Positions 22,501 through 34,989 of a DNA stretch of 64,000 bases are shown here, one piece after another. A model generated the notes under the pieces. The model ran no database searches. It was given only the letters and a program-made list of their open reading frames with translations, and was not told the DNA's origin. This DNA comes from Lytechinus variegatus (Eukaryota > Echinodermata > Echinoidea > Temnopleuroida > Toxopneustidae). The stretch covers positions 47,175,422-47,239,421 of the forward strand of contig NC_054740.1 in NCBI RefSeq assembly GCF_018143015.1. The letters are read 5' to 3'. Positions within the stretch are counted from its first letter, which is position 1; each line of letters begins with the position of its first letter. The position numbers and the translations under genes were made by a program.

Positions 22501-22873
22501 TTGTCCTTTAAGCCAAAGACGTAACTTTAACTATAACTGGGTCACTCGGTCAAGAGCTGCGCACATGGATTTATATCGGGGACGCGTTTGATGCGCGCGC
22601 TTGAAGCAGTGGCCCGCTGTCTATCGGGAATTAAGGATTTTCTATCAGGTTGATATGCGTGTAAATACTCCTTCTTGCGGGTTGAAAAATCCCGTTATCC
22701 ATTTTGAAGTGGCCAAAAAATGACGGGATTGCATCGTGATTACTTCGAGATTGCGTCGTGTTTTGATCAAAAAGTGCCTAACGGGAAAATGCGCATCGCG
22801 CAAAATCATGCCAAATTTCTTTTTCCCTGTAGTGTAAACATTTAATTCTGATTTCTTAAATGTTTCAATAAGC

Positions 22874-23053
22874 CAATAAAGTCTTGGGGCCTCGATTGGC
22901 TCAAATCTGAAGTGTGTGAAGCTGAAGGCGACTCTGGTGGGATCACTGTTGATTATTGTAAGGCCTGTAGGGCATTCTTCCCCTCCCACTACCGGGAGCT
23001 AAAAAAAATGTTCCGAGCTTTTAGGCGTCACAGTGAGTCTCGTAATGTCAAAG
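22874..23053 (+). CDS. Possible exon with nuclear-receptor-like C4 zinc finger
   Basis: The frame is open from 22852 to a stop at about 23061. It encodes LKSEVCEAEGDSGGITV, then YCKACRAFFPSHYREL, then an arginine-rich tail (FRAFRRHSESRNVKG). CKACRAFF matches the P-box region following the third and fourth cysteines of nuclear-receptor DNA-binding domains (C-E-G/A-C-K/R-x-F-F), and GDSGG matches the preceding GD-x-x-SG turn. The expected second cysteine reads E, and the finger is about three residues short. It may be a diverged or decayed family member, or a chance resemblance. A possible donor AAAG|GTAATT sits at 23053; the acceptor is uncertain (an AAG at about 22872). It is the only coding-like piece between the two inverted transposon copies. 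Confidence 0.35.
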
Positions 23054-23187
23054 GTAATTGCTGATATGCGATTAAAAAAATAAAAAAAAGTAGCCCCATG
23101 AATTAGAAAATAGCCCCAAGATATTCATTGGTAGCCCCAATGTAAAAAAAAAGTAGCCCCCCCCAAAAGAAATTAATTCCTACCCTG

Positions 23188-23355
23188 TCATGAGACTAAA
23201 TGGTCATAGACGAGATGGTTATTAGACGAAGTGATGATTGGACCAAATGGTTTATGGACCAATGGCTGTTAGATGAAATGTTGATGGACAAATTGGCATT
23301 AGACTAAATGAAAATAGACCATGTAGTGAGTGGACGAGTTGGACGTAGATGAATT
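23188..23355. repeat. Short imperfect tandem repeat (TTAGACNAAATGG words)
   Basis: Nine or so units of 15-20 bases read like GACTAAATGGTCATA, GACGAGATGGTTATTA, GACCAAATGGTTTATG and GATGAAATGTTGATG. The unit length is irregular. It lies between the two CACTA-ended copies. Confidence 0.75.
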
Positions 23356-23643
23356 GGCACCCCCCCTTATTGGCGATAGATCTGCCCATGCACTACTACT
23401 TCTTTCTTATCTCATTATGATCTCTCAGTTCAATATTTTCCTCTATCTCTCACTCTTTCTACGAGGACTCTTTTATCGTATGCATATCTTCCTTCGATTT
23501 CCTCCCCCCTCTCTCTTTCCCTCTCCTGACTGCTGCTCCTTTATAGTTAATTCCCCTCTTTTCTCTCAAACCCCCTTTCTGTCTCAACATCTTTGCCCCC
23601 CCTTCGGCTTCTCTCCCCATTTGTAAATTTCATTCAATTATTC
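23356..23643. other. Pyrimidine-rich spacer
   Basis: Rich in CT (TCTCTCACTCTTTC and CCCCCCTCTCTCTTTCC). The open frame through it is compositional. Together with the preceding repeat and exon it forms the 0.8-kb centre between the inverted copies. Confidence 0.5.
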
Positions 23644-24549
23644 TACACTACAGGGAAAAAGAAACTTGGCATGATTTTGCGGGATGCGCATTTTCCCGTT
23701 AGGCACTTTTTGATCAAAACACGACGCAATCTCGAAGCAATCACGATGCAATCCCGTTATTTTTAGGCCACTTCAAAATGGATAATGGGATTTTCAACCC
23801 GCAAGATCGATATTTCAACACGCTATCAACCCGATAGAAAATCCTGAATTCCCGATAGACAGCGGGCCACTGCTAGCGCGCATCAAACGCGTCCCCGATA
23901 GAAATCCATGTGCGCAGCTCTTGACCGAGTGACCCAGTTATAGTTATAGTTACGTCTTTGGCTTAAAGGACAAGTAGATTCTCTTTCCAATGTTTATTTA
24001 CGGTGCTAGCTCCATGATTTATTTTCCAGTGTTTGTTATCAATGACGTCTTCTGTTTAAAGGACGATTAGATAATCCTTTTTTTATCTTTTCTGTAATTT
24101 TATAAAACTTTAATCAGGTACGTATTTCATTCAAACAACGAGTATTTTCATCATTTTCTGTTCATTACGTGTTTTTTTAAATTTCATCATGTCTTTTATA
24201 AAAGATTCGCTTTCCATCATTTTCTGTTCATTATTGTTGTTTTTAATCAGTAATAATTCGTTCATTTAACCCGTTCGCGACGGCATAGTAGAATAGGTTC
24301 TAACACCCCAAACGAGATTAATCAGCCGACCATGTCAAGTTCGAACAGCTCCATTGTTCCGTGCGTGCGAGCTGGATCGTTGATTACAAAAGTGTGTGTG
24401 CGATCCACGATGAGTGAATTGATCGATCGATAGTTTTCGCGCATGCGTAGTTCATTTCCTGTTTTGGCTGCACGGAGTTCAGAGCTCACCTGTCGCTCAA
24501 GAGCTATAATTATGTCCGCGAAAAAAAAGTGACTTCTTTGAGAATGTAT

Positions 24550-25590
24550 TGTTTGTGATGTGGGTTTTGAAGTTCTTCTTGGACTTCTTCTTTTTTGATA
24601 TTACTATTATCATAATATTATCACTCTCCCTTCCTTTCTTCTTCATTTTCTTCTTTTTCGATCTTATTATTATCAAAATTATTGTTCTCATTTCTTTTCT
24701 TCTCATATTCTTCTTTTTCGATATTCTTCTTATCTTATCATCCTCATTTCCTTTCTTCTTCTGTTCGATCTGTGTCTCATCTTTTTGTTCTTATACTTGC
24801 TATTTATAGACCCCCCCTTCTCCCTTGATATATTCTTGCTTTGTTTCCTCTTGCAAATGAAATCCTCCTTTTTTTCCTTTTTCTTTTTTTATATTTGCTC
24901 CCTTTTCCTTTTCTCCTCCTTCTTCACTGATAATTGTGCAATCCTACACCTCCTCCATCTCCTAAGTTTTCTTTTTCTATTTCCCTTCTATTTATTCTTA
25001 TTATGATTTTGCTTGTGCTTCTTCCTTTTCGTTTTTTTTTTCTTCGTCGTCTCATCTTCTCTTACCTATTCTCATTCTTTTACTCCCGTCATCCTATTTT
25101 GCTTTATTTTGTTCTCTCTCTGTTTTTCACTTCTTGCAAAATGAAAAAAAATGAAGAATATGATATTTCTTTTTAAAAGTATGTCCGCCAAAACATGAAT
25201 CTTCAAAATATCTTTATATGCATACAAGTAATATTTTCTGAACAAGAAATCATAATCTTTTACGATAGGGAGCAGTTTTTGCCAATCCACAAGTTTGCAA
25301 GGTGGTATACGAAAATTATTTTGAAGATTATTTATCATTTATCATCCAATTATTTAAGTTAGCCCACCCCATCCCCATGATTACCATTATCTTCCCCTTT
25401 CATCTTTTTTTTTCTGTTTCGTCTGCTTTTTTTATTTTATCTTTTTCTTTGTCTTATCATTATTATATTCATAAACTTGATCATTGTTGTTATTATTGTC
25501 AAAGTCATTATTATTATTTTTATTATCCGATTGTTATATTTTCTGTTATTTGTTATTATCATTGTTAGTGTTGATAGTGATGTTTATAAT
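24550..25590. repeat. Polypyrimidine/AT low-complexity block inside the piggyBac-type element
   Basis: TTCTTCTTTTTCGATATT- and CTTCTTCTTTTT-like runs repeat across a kilobase, grading into ATTATTATC runs near 25460-25600. Open frames of 60-90 codons here are phenylalanine-rich artefacts. Confidence 0.75.
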
Positions 25591-25599
25591 TGTTATAAT

Positions 25600-28500
25600 T
25601 GATATTATGTAAACATTTGAATATTTACATGTAAAGAATAAAAGAATTTAGTTTAATTCGATTAAAAAATATTATTGCTATTGTCATGTTTGTTTGGCGC
25701 AGCCCGAAAGAAGAATCAGTTTCATTGAATGCCATCCCCTCTACCCTCTCTAATCCCCTTTCCTCTAGTCAACCTCTACTCTCCTCTATTTTCCCTTTAC
25801 TTTTTCCCTTCTTTTCAATCAGCTTACGCAGGGGGGGGAGTAGGGTTCTATTTCATACGAGGCGCTTTTAATCGAAAAAAAAAATGTACTACAACACTGC
25901 GCAGACAAGTGGGTTATGTTCTCCCTCTCTTCTTCATTTCCTGTTCCGTGCCCCCGGCCCTCTCTCTATTTTTTCCCTTCTTAGTATTATCTCGTCATCA
26001 CAGAAATATGTCCAAACCCGGCCCTCCAAGCCCAACCCATAATAAAAATGAAACCTATTTTAGGGTAGGTGCCCGGGATATTCGGCACATAATCAATTTC
26101 AAATGATGTCTAGATTTTACGTCGTCTAGAAATGTTCAACAAAAAACTCCAAATCATTTCCTTAGTTCAAAATCCAAAGGAGACGTTGCCATGTATTTGT
26201 GTAAAAAAATGAAAATTATGTATCACATGATTCTAGTAATTAAATTTGTATCATAAACAAGACATTCTGCCTTTCTTTCATTATCCAAGAATAGACAATA
26301 AGTCCCTGCAATCCGTTTTATTTATTGTGGACTTACTCAATTCTCAGTTTATTTCACTAGTTTAGAACGTGTGTGGTTATTTTCTTGACATTTATGTGCA
26401 AAGGATTTAATGATCAACAAATGATTAGTAATGCATGGAAAAATGCAAGAAAGAATAACTAAGTATATGTTGGACAATTTAAAATGGAAAAAAAAATGAG
26501 TGTGACCAGAAAGACATTTTCAGTTTTGCCGGTAATCTATTTGTTAGAGATCAGCGGTGAACCAAGGAATTCTCGGTGGAGGGGACTATAAATGCGCTAC
26601 TTTTTCTTTACTTTTTTTCTGACAAGCAAAGGGGGGGGAGGAAATAAAGGTCAGCAATGAAATCGCAACCCAAGTTACACCATTACTATTTTATACCCCT
26701 TTTTTCTAATTCTAGTGCATATGAATTATATTCCATCGTCTAACCCCCACCCCCCCCTATTTGATTCGCCACACTCACTGTCAAATTTTCGGACAATATG
26801 ATTTGATTACATTTTAGGAACTTTCCTTTTGGAAATTATTATTTCCTGCGTTCAGTTTGTTTTAATATACAATTTCGTCAAGATGGAAAAGGACTCTGAA
26901 AATGATAACCTGCATTGCCAAAGTAAAATTCTAAAATGTCGTAAGTGTATATAATTTCTCACCCGGTACAGTCACCTTTACAGAATTTCGATGTATTAAA
27001 ATAATTCTTATGTTGTATTTCTCCCCTTCCTTTTTCCTTGTAGCCAACAATCCATAAGAGCTCCGATGAAAATACAAATATAACGAGTTAATTAGAGAAC
27101 TGTAAGAGGAAGAGTGTGCTTAAAAAGAGATACATAGAAAGGCCATTCTCGCCTGCCTAAATATCATATTCCAGCTCATATTGACTGATACATATTATCT
27201 CTAATTAATTAATTTATTGTCTTTATTAATTAATTCATGTACTGATTGCTTTATCTCATATCTTTATCCAACTTGAGCGTCTGTTATGGTCTATGGAGTA
27301 CGGCTAAAAATAAAACAAATAACCGAATGGACGTATATGGAATCACAATATGCTTTATGCCGTTTTTCTCGCACCCTTCTAACAAGCAATTAAAAAAAAT
27401 AAAACGAGCCGCATCATGATAATGATTAATAATTCATATAATATCCACTAAACATTGTGATCAAGGCGCTCTACTTATTTATTACCCGGCTTACATCAAT
27501 TTTGTTCCGTGAAAAGCATTATAGGCCTGTTTGCAGACATAAACATAGATATTTTATTTTAATATATTCTGCTTTTCATTCCCTCTATCTTCTCGAATAA
27601 TATATCCATGGAATGCATATTTACTCCATGCTCTGGATTCCTATCGCATCACATTTTTTATATGCAGGTCAAACCAAACCACGATAACATGCATCAGAAT
27701 AAAATCAATCGGGGAAACCTTAGATTTTTCGAATATTCATATAATGAGATTATATGGATAAAACATGCTTCATATACTTTGTACATCGTAAATAACACAT
27801 ATTAGTCTTCATTAGCATGATTATGCCTATGTCACGGTGTTTATCACCCTTTGGTGTTAAACCAAACTGACAAAGGGTGAATTCATCCGTACATCCTTCC
27901 CTTTCAAGTCACTCTTTTACATTGTTAGTAAGTGGCAACTTTATTGATCTTCGCTGGATGCCCTTTTGTCATTTTCAAAGGAAAGGGGGCCATGCTTCCA
28001 TCAATTACCCCATCCGTATCGTTAGAACAAAATAGAGTGTATGTACGATCCGAGGTATTCTCAATAGCCAGCTGTATACATTTTTGTTTAGGATTATAGA
28101 AATCGATATCAACTTAAACTTGAAGTCGTGTACTCTCTTCTAGTTTGATCTAGCTTGATCAGTTCATGAAGTTGAATATTATGACAACCATTTTCAAGAG
28201 GCAAAATAATGCACCTAAATGAAAGAAGAAAACAAAAATCGATGTGTTATAAACTGAAATCATGATTTTTTTTCTTCCTATATTCTACCAACGGCGCCAT
28301 TTTGAAAACTCACTAGCAATTTTTTTTTGTATTGAGTAGTTTTTATTGACAACTTCAATTCATATACAAAATAAAATATATGTAACAAATAAAACTTTGA
28401 AACATAATATTTTCATGAATGTTACAATGAAACACAATGTCAGACATCTTCCAATACATAATTATAAATAACATTGATTATAATATATGCATCAAGAAGA

Positions 28501-29150
28501 AACTTCTACAGAAAATTCCAACATATTGATTTTTTTCCAGTGTCAAATAAAAAACATAAGAGAAATTTTCCAAATACAAAAATAAATCATTAATAAAACC
28601 TAAACGAATTGAAGCCATCAGCATATATATTTTTGACCCATCACCTCGGCCTCCTCACCCAAGTAAATTCAAACACAAACTCAGCCCTTGTCATTACCCC
28701 CCCCCCAACTCTCCCATGAACACCCCCATCCCCTATCCGGTGGAGAACTGGCTCTGGGCTCCAATACATGGTCTAATATTTAAGTTTTCCCATTTAGAGA
28801 AAGCAATCTAATATAGTATCGATCATGTCGATTGTTTTCGATCTATCGTTGATCATATCAGCGCACGCACGCAGCTCTGCGTGCGTTTTGGGTTGCATTT
28901 CGCTGCTTCCATTATTTTCCCTCACTCTTATTGATTACGGTGTATACGTGGTCCTGCGAAACTGAAAATCATTGAAATCAAGCTTTCATCGCGGCAATGC
29001 CCACTGTACGCGAATATTGGACTCTCATCGAAGCATAACTCGTTTTATAATGCTTTATAAACTATAGAAACAAAAGGTAAAAACGTATGACTTTATGGAA
29101 TGTGTAGTTTAATTAATGGACATTGTAATTATAACACAGAAAAGGCAGAA
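25600..29150. other. Interior of the piggyBac-type element, no gene recognised
   Basis: AT-rich with G runs at 25829 and 26630 and a C run at 28700. ORFs up to 125 codons lie over CT-rich stretches and have no recognisable motif. No DDD-type transposase motif was found by reading. Confidence 0.45.
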
Positions 29151-30725
29151 ACATAGTATGAAATTGTATTTTTAAGGCCTGCAAATGGATTCGAGTAATA
29201 GCCTTTGGGGAACCGACTATATACGGCTCCCGTACATGAATGAGTTTTAGGGAACCGTATATAGCCGGCTCCCGTTGGCAACGGGTTAAAGGACGAGTAG
29301 ATTTGCTAACCATCATTTAGTGTACATCAATTCTGTGTTTTTTTTTATTTCATCATCACTTACGTCTTTTATTAAAAGATTCGCTTTCCGCCATTTCCTG
29401 TTCATAAATTCTGTATTTCTTATTTTATCAGTTAGTCGTTCATTTAGAGCGAGTAGATTTGCTTACCATCACTTTTCTGTTCATTCTTTTTTCCCATTTA
29501 ATCGGTTACGACTTTCATTCAAGGACGAGTATAATTCAGTTTTTAGTTTTATTATGGAGTTATGAAATAGAGATTGTAACAGAATTAATCGTAGTTATAG
29601 AAATTTGAATAAAAACACAACCTTTGAGATACGAAATCCATATTAAGAATGGAACAGAGATGACTATATTTGCTAACCATCATTTTTTTGTTCATCAATT
29701 CTGTGTTGTTATTTTCATCACTTACGACTTTTAATCAAACGAGATTAACTTTCCATAATTCCATTATTTTCTGTTCATTAATTTTGTATTTTTTATTTTA
29801 TCAGTTACGTCTGCATACGTCGTTAATCTAAAGGACAAGTGAGATTCGTCTCCCATAATTTTCTGTTCGTCAGTTATGTGGTTTTTTTTTAATTTCATCA
29901 CTTACGTCTTTTATTCGAGGAAGATTTCCTTTCCATCATTTTCTGTTCAATGTTTTTTTAATCCGTAATACGTCGTTCATTTAAAGGACGAGAAGATTAG
30001 CTAACCATCATTTCATCACTTACGTCTTTTGTTAAAAGATTTGCTTTCCGCCATTTTCTGTTCATAAATTTTGTATTTCTTATTTTATCAGTTATGTCGT
30101 TCATTTAAAGAGCGAATAGATTTGCTTGCCATCATTTTTCTGTTCATTCTCTTTTTTTTCATTTAATCAGTTACAAAGTTCATTCAAAGGACAAGTATTA
30201 TTCAGTTTTGAGTTTTATTTATGGAGTTATGAAATAGAGATTTAGAATCAAGTTATTGTAACGGAATTAATCATATAGTTATAGAATAACTTAAATAAAA
30301 AACAACCTTTGAGATACGAAATCCATATTAAGAATGGAACAAAGATGACTATATAATTGCTAACCATCATGTTTTTGTTAATCAATTCTGTGTTATTTTC
30401 ATCAATTACGACTTTTAATCAAAGAAGATTCACTTTCCATAATTCCATTATTTTCTGTTCATGTATTTTTTTTATTCTATCAGTTACGTCTGTAATACGT
30501 CGTTCATCTAAAGGACAAGTGAGATTCGTCTCCCATAATTTTCTGTTCGTCAGTTATGTGTTTTTTTTATTTCATCACTTACATCTTTTGTTAAAAGATT
30601 TGCTTTCCGCCATTTTCTGTTCATAAATTTTGTATTTCTTATTTTATCAGTTACGTCGTTCATTTAAAGAGCGAGTAGATTTGCTTGCCATCATTTTGCT
30701 GTTCATTCTTTTTTTTTCATTTAAT

Positions 30726-32451
30726 TAGGAGTGGGCTATAAGTGGGTGATTTTTGGTTTTACTGTGAGAACAGTTTTCTTGTGTTCCTTTTACCTTATCT
30801 CAACATGAAATGACATTATTTTTTGTCTCGGGTCCGAGAAAAAAGTGTGCCGGGCCAAAATCCAAAATGGCCGCCAAAACCCCCCAAAATCACAGTTTTG
30901 GCCACAACTTTTTTATTTGGTGGTCTTTTTCTGTGGTTTTGGTGTCTATTCATATGTTTTAGGGGGCAGGCAATTTGTTTTTCCTATAATTAGCACTTTT
31001 AAACCATTATTTGTAGAGTTAAAAGGTATTATACCTAAATTTTCCAATTTTTATAGCATTTTTTCAGCCAAATGTAGGTTTTATCGTCCCGGAGTTCTTG
31101 GATATTAGATGGTACGAGGTCAACAATAGCAAGCAGCTTTATAGAGCTATATTGCTTTTATTCCTCTACTATGGGTTTTACGGATATTTGTGAAATATAT
31201 CTTATTAAATAAAAATGTTAATTATCCATAGGGGCAATACAGTATACAATGTACTGTTACTGTACACACTACACTGCATATTTCCATGCATTGACCACCA
31301 TGACATATGACAAGGCCTGTACTATAAACTATAGTGTCATAGAAATAAGCTCTTAAGTCATAGAATAAGCTCTTAAGGTTTAAAATTAGATTGTGAATTG
31401 TGAATTTGATTGCTTGTCAGCTGATGTACAGTACATGATGAAACCAGCAACGTGAATTGCACATAAAATATCACATATCATATACGTACATTACATATCT
31501 ACATGTAGCTATATCTTCTTCATTTGGAGGCTTTTTTACCTGGTTGTGGTGTCTAACTGGCCTATGTTTATGGGGTCAGGTAACTATATAATCATGGTAA
31601 CATTGATCAACAGCCAATCAGAACCAAGTATTCCATGTAAGTTACCATTAAGTTATTGGTAAATTTTTATGCAACGGGGCCCAGAATATCTACAGTTTAA
31701 ATGCCATGATGTACGGTTAATTACCTTTCTCCACCCCCTGAATTAGCATATTTGACAAAACATGTCCTCAGTTTCTGAGACAAAACATATCTTCAATTCC
31801 TGAGGCATCTAATTTTAAACCTAAGAGCTCATTTTTACATGTATAACACTATAGTTTATACATGCCTTGTCATGGTGGCCAATGCATTTATGCAGTGCAG
31901 TATGTACAGTACATTGTATACTATATAGCCCCTATGGATAATTAACATTTTTTTTAATTTAAGATATATTTCACAAATATCCGTAAAACCCATAGTAGAG
32001 GAATAAAAGCGATATAGCTCTATGAAGCTGCTTGCTATTGTTGACCTTGTACCATCTAATATCCAAGAACCCCAGGACGATAAAATCTACTTTTTGGCTG
32101 AAAAAAGGCTATAAAAATTGAAAAATTTAGGTATAATTACCTTTTGACTTTACAAATAATGGTTTAAAAGTACTAATTATGGGAAAAACAAATGTCCTGC
32201 CCCCAAATACATGTGAATAGACACCAAAACCAAAGAAAAAGACCACCAAATAAAGAAGTTGTGGCCAAAACTGTGATCTTGGGTGGTTTTGGCGGCCATT
32301 TTGGATTTTGGCCCGGCACACTTTTTTCTCGGACCCAAGACAAAAAATATTGTCATTTCATGTTGAGATACATTACAAGGAATAAAAAAAAACTGTTCCC
32401 ATATTGAAATTACAAAAAAAGTATTTTTGACCCATGTATAGCCCACTCCTA
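30726..32451. mobile_element. 1.73-kb palindromic element (TAGGAGTGGGCTATA ends)
   Basis: Long arms (about 640 bases each) are inverted repeats, starting TAGGAGTGGGCTATA and ending TATAGCCCACTCCTA, around a loop of roughly 400 bases near 31400-31800. The flanks carry ATTTAAT on both sides (30719-30725 and 32452-32458), while the sister array has a single ATTTAAT before CGGTTAC. Up to 7 bases were therefore duplicated on insertion. Mirror-image ORFs of about 64-87 codons occur in both arms simply because the arms are copies. Superfamily unknown. Confidence 0.8.
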
Positions 32452-34037
32452 ATTTAATCGGTTACGATGTTCATTCTAAGGACGAGTATTATTCAGTTTT
32501 GAGTTTTTATCTATGGAGTTATGAATTAGAGATTTAGAATCAAGTTATTGTAACGGAATTAATCATATAGTTATAGAATAACTTAAATAAAAAACACAAC
32601 CTTTGAGATACAAAATCTATTAAGAATTGAACAGAGATGACTATATTGGCTAACCATCATTTTTTGTTTATCAATTCTGTGTTTATTTTCATCACTAACG
32701 ACTTTTAATCAAAGAAGATTCACTCTCAATCATTTTACTGTTCAATTCTGTATTTTTATTTTATCAGTTACATCGTTCATTGCAAGAACAAATTTATTCC
32801 CTTTCCATCATTTTTTTAGTCCCAAAAATTATGTGTTTTAATTGTTTCATCAGTTACGTCTTTTATTCAAAGAAACGCTTTCCACCATTTTTCTGTTCAA
32901 CAATTCTGTATTTTTATTTTATCAGTTACATCGTTCATTCCAAGAACCAATAGATCCCCTTTCCATCATTTTTCTCTTTATCAATTATGTTTTTCCATCA
33001 GTTACGTCAAAGAACGAATAGATTCGCTTTCCATCATTTTTCTGTTGATCAGCAACTCTTTTTTTATATTTAATCAGTTACTTTGTTTATCCGAAGGAGG
33101 GATGAATTCGCATTTTCTGATCATCAATTCTATGTTTGTTTGTTTTTTTCAGCTACGCCTTTCATTCAAAGAACATGTAGATTTGCCTTACATCATTTTC
33201 TGTTCATCAATTCTGTTTTTTTTAATCACTTGTATCCATGGTTCATTCAAAGAACGAGTAGTTTTACTTTCCATAATTTTTCTATTCATCAAGACAGACA
33301 TTGTACCTTGCAGCACTTCTTAAGAGGATTTGAATAGTAAATTGAAATGATCAAAACAAATTTTCAAAGCCTTCATTTTCTGAAAATAATAAATTGTTTA
33401 AAATAACGTGATAGGTAATTTTCCTATATTTCCAAATTTTCACAACATAATAAAGCACACTATCAGTAGATTTTATTTTCAAGAGACCAAACATTTTTAT
33501 GGAAAGAGGGGTGCGATATTCCAAAGCTGGTGTCATATCGTAAAAAAATTGTAATAGGCCTATCTGTATTTTGGTGTATTTTTTCGGGGGTGGAAGTCTG
33601 ATTGATTTTAAAAATATTTATGTATTTGATATGATGAGTGTTAAGTCATATCTATTGGCATTGCGGCATAGACCCCAACCGCCCTTCAAAGCATTATCAT
33701 ATTTTGTGCGAATAAATCTTTCATCCACCTAACTAATGTATAGTGAGTGGAATATAATGTGTACAACTTGTTATAAAGTTTTGTATATTTTTCTAACTGC
33801 GGATCGAATGCTGAGAGAGAAGAATATTGGGGATAATGGGAAATAAAATGCAGAATCGTGTGCAGGAAACGGAGAGGATGACAAAAAGGACAACTCCATA
33901 TTCCGTAAATACGTCCGACCGGGACATTCATGAAATTTTCTGTCCCTGATTTCTTTTACTTTTGACAGTCTGTGCACTGCAAAAACTGCGGTGTTAATTC
34001 AACACCAGTCTATATGACCACACTAGAAAGGTGTTAA

Positions 34038-34533
34038 AGGGGAAGTTCACCCTGACAAAAAGTTTATTGTAAAAATAGCAGAAAAAATAATAAAAAATAT
34101 TGCCGAAGGTTTGAGAAAAATTCATCAAATGATTAAAAAGTCATTAGAATTTCAATTATTTGATTTGTGACGTCATATGCGAGCAGCATTCCTACATAGT
34201 GAATGGTAAAAAGTCAATGAAATGTCATTTTCTCAGAAAATTAAAAATGGTTTTCTCTGTACCTTTTGTATATCAATAGACTAATCATTTCACACCCAAT
34301 CATGAATAGAAAACAAAATTAAGTCATCAGGAACCATATAAAATTTGAAATTCATGCATTTTATATTACATAACACATGGGGCAGCTGCTCGTTTATGAC
34401 GTCACAAATCCCAAACTTTGAACTCTAATAACTTTCTTACTCTTTAACGGATTTTCCTCAACCTTCACCAATATTTTTTATTATTTTTTCGGCGATTTTT
34501 ACAACAAAGTTTTCTTCAGGGTGAACTTCCCCT
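34038..34533. mobile_element. 0.5-kb MITE with AGGGGAAGTTCACCCT ends
   Basis: The ends AGGGGAAGTTCACCCTGA and AGGGTGAACTTCCCCT are inverted repeats over about 45 bases, flanked by TTAA on both sides (34034-34037, 34534-34537). Copy 1 lacks it at the equivalent place (near 19125). It contains TGTGACGTCATATGCG and, inverted, TATGACGTCACAAATC. There is no coding content. TTAA duplication would fit piggyBac- or Kolobok-type mobilisation. Confidence 0.75.
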
Positions 34534-34989
34534 TTAAAAAAAAATCGGTTTGGTTTTGGACTAATTCCAAATATGCGTTTATGCAACACCAATTATTATT
34601 AATAAATCATCAATTTAAATTAAAGCCGGTGTTTCAACACTTCTTTCGTGTGGTCATATATTCCAGACTGTTGTTCAATAAACACCACAGTTTTTGCAGT
34701 GTGGTCAGTTTATGAAAATGAAGTAAAACTACAAAAAGGTTGATTATTTTTTGGAATTGTCCAAAAGGAAGGGAAATAAGAAAGGACCAGGTTCAGGACA
34801 TGGCTAAGAAGTAGAAGAAAATTATAAGGAAAATAAAAAAAGGAATAAACTACAAAAGAGGAGGAAGAGAAGAGGAAGAAAATATTTCGCACTGTGCAAT
34901 GGTCTCAATCAAAATGAACATCTCTTTTATTGCAGTAAACATGGTAAATGCGTTTGTTTCCGAACAATTTTGTTTTGGTGCCTTCTTCA

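Larger units (their letters stand above)
16693..22834 (+). mobile_element. CACTA-ended DNA transposon, copy 1 (6.14 kb, non-autonomous)
   Basis: It begins CACTACAGGGAAAAAGAAAC and ends with the complement (TTTTTCCCTGTAGTG); both ends are flanked by TA. About 27 terminal bases are shared by the two ends, after which they differ. Subterminal regions repeat the words AACGGGAT, ATCCCG and CCCGTTA. Inside, in order: the left subterminal region to about 17030; a repeat-rich zone with about 130-150-bp degenerate units (17690-18215) around GAGTTTCGCTTGGATATTGG; a replaced segment with a 110-bp array (18225-19080); a BED-finger insertion (19355-19957); and a degenerate array (20405-22500). No transposase is present. 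CACTA ends suggest the CMC (CACTA/Mirage/Chapaev) group. TA-only duplication fits Mirage-like elements but also Tc1/mariner, so the superfamily is inferred. Confidence 0.75.
24270..29285. mobile_element. piggyBac-type element, 5.0 kb, non-autonomous
   Basis: The ends are CCCGTTCGCGACGG and CCGTTGGCAACGGG, flanked on both sides by TTAA (24266-24269 and 29286-29289). The uninterrupted sister sequence is visible elsewhere in the array (GTTCATTTAAAGGACGAG), confirming insertion at TTAA with duplication. TTAA duplication with CCC...GGG ends is the signature of the piggyBac superfamily. The right subterminal region holds two palindromic blocks (GGGAACCGACTATATACGGC and GGGAACCGTATATAGCCGGC). The interior is AT- and pyrimidine-rich with no ORF approaching a 500-residue transposase. 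Confidence 0.85.

Noticed and set aside
24549..25176. Chain of hydrophobic F/L-rich frames that look like membrane segments
   Set aside because: They come from a polypyrimidine tract; codons are TTT, TTC and CTT by composition, with no conserved protein feature.
30845..32321. Mirrored ORFs (MCRAKIQNGRQN...) in both arms of the palindrome
   Set aside because: Their similarity follows from the arms being copies; the frames are short, differ at the ends and have no domain.
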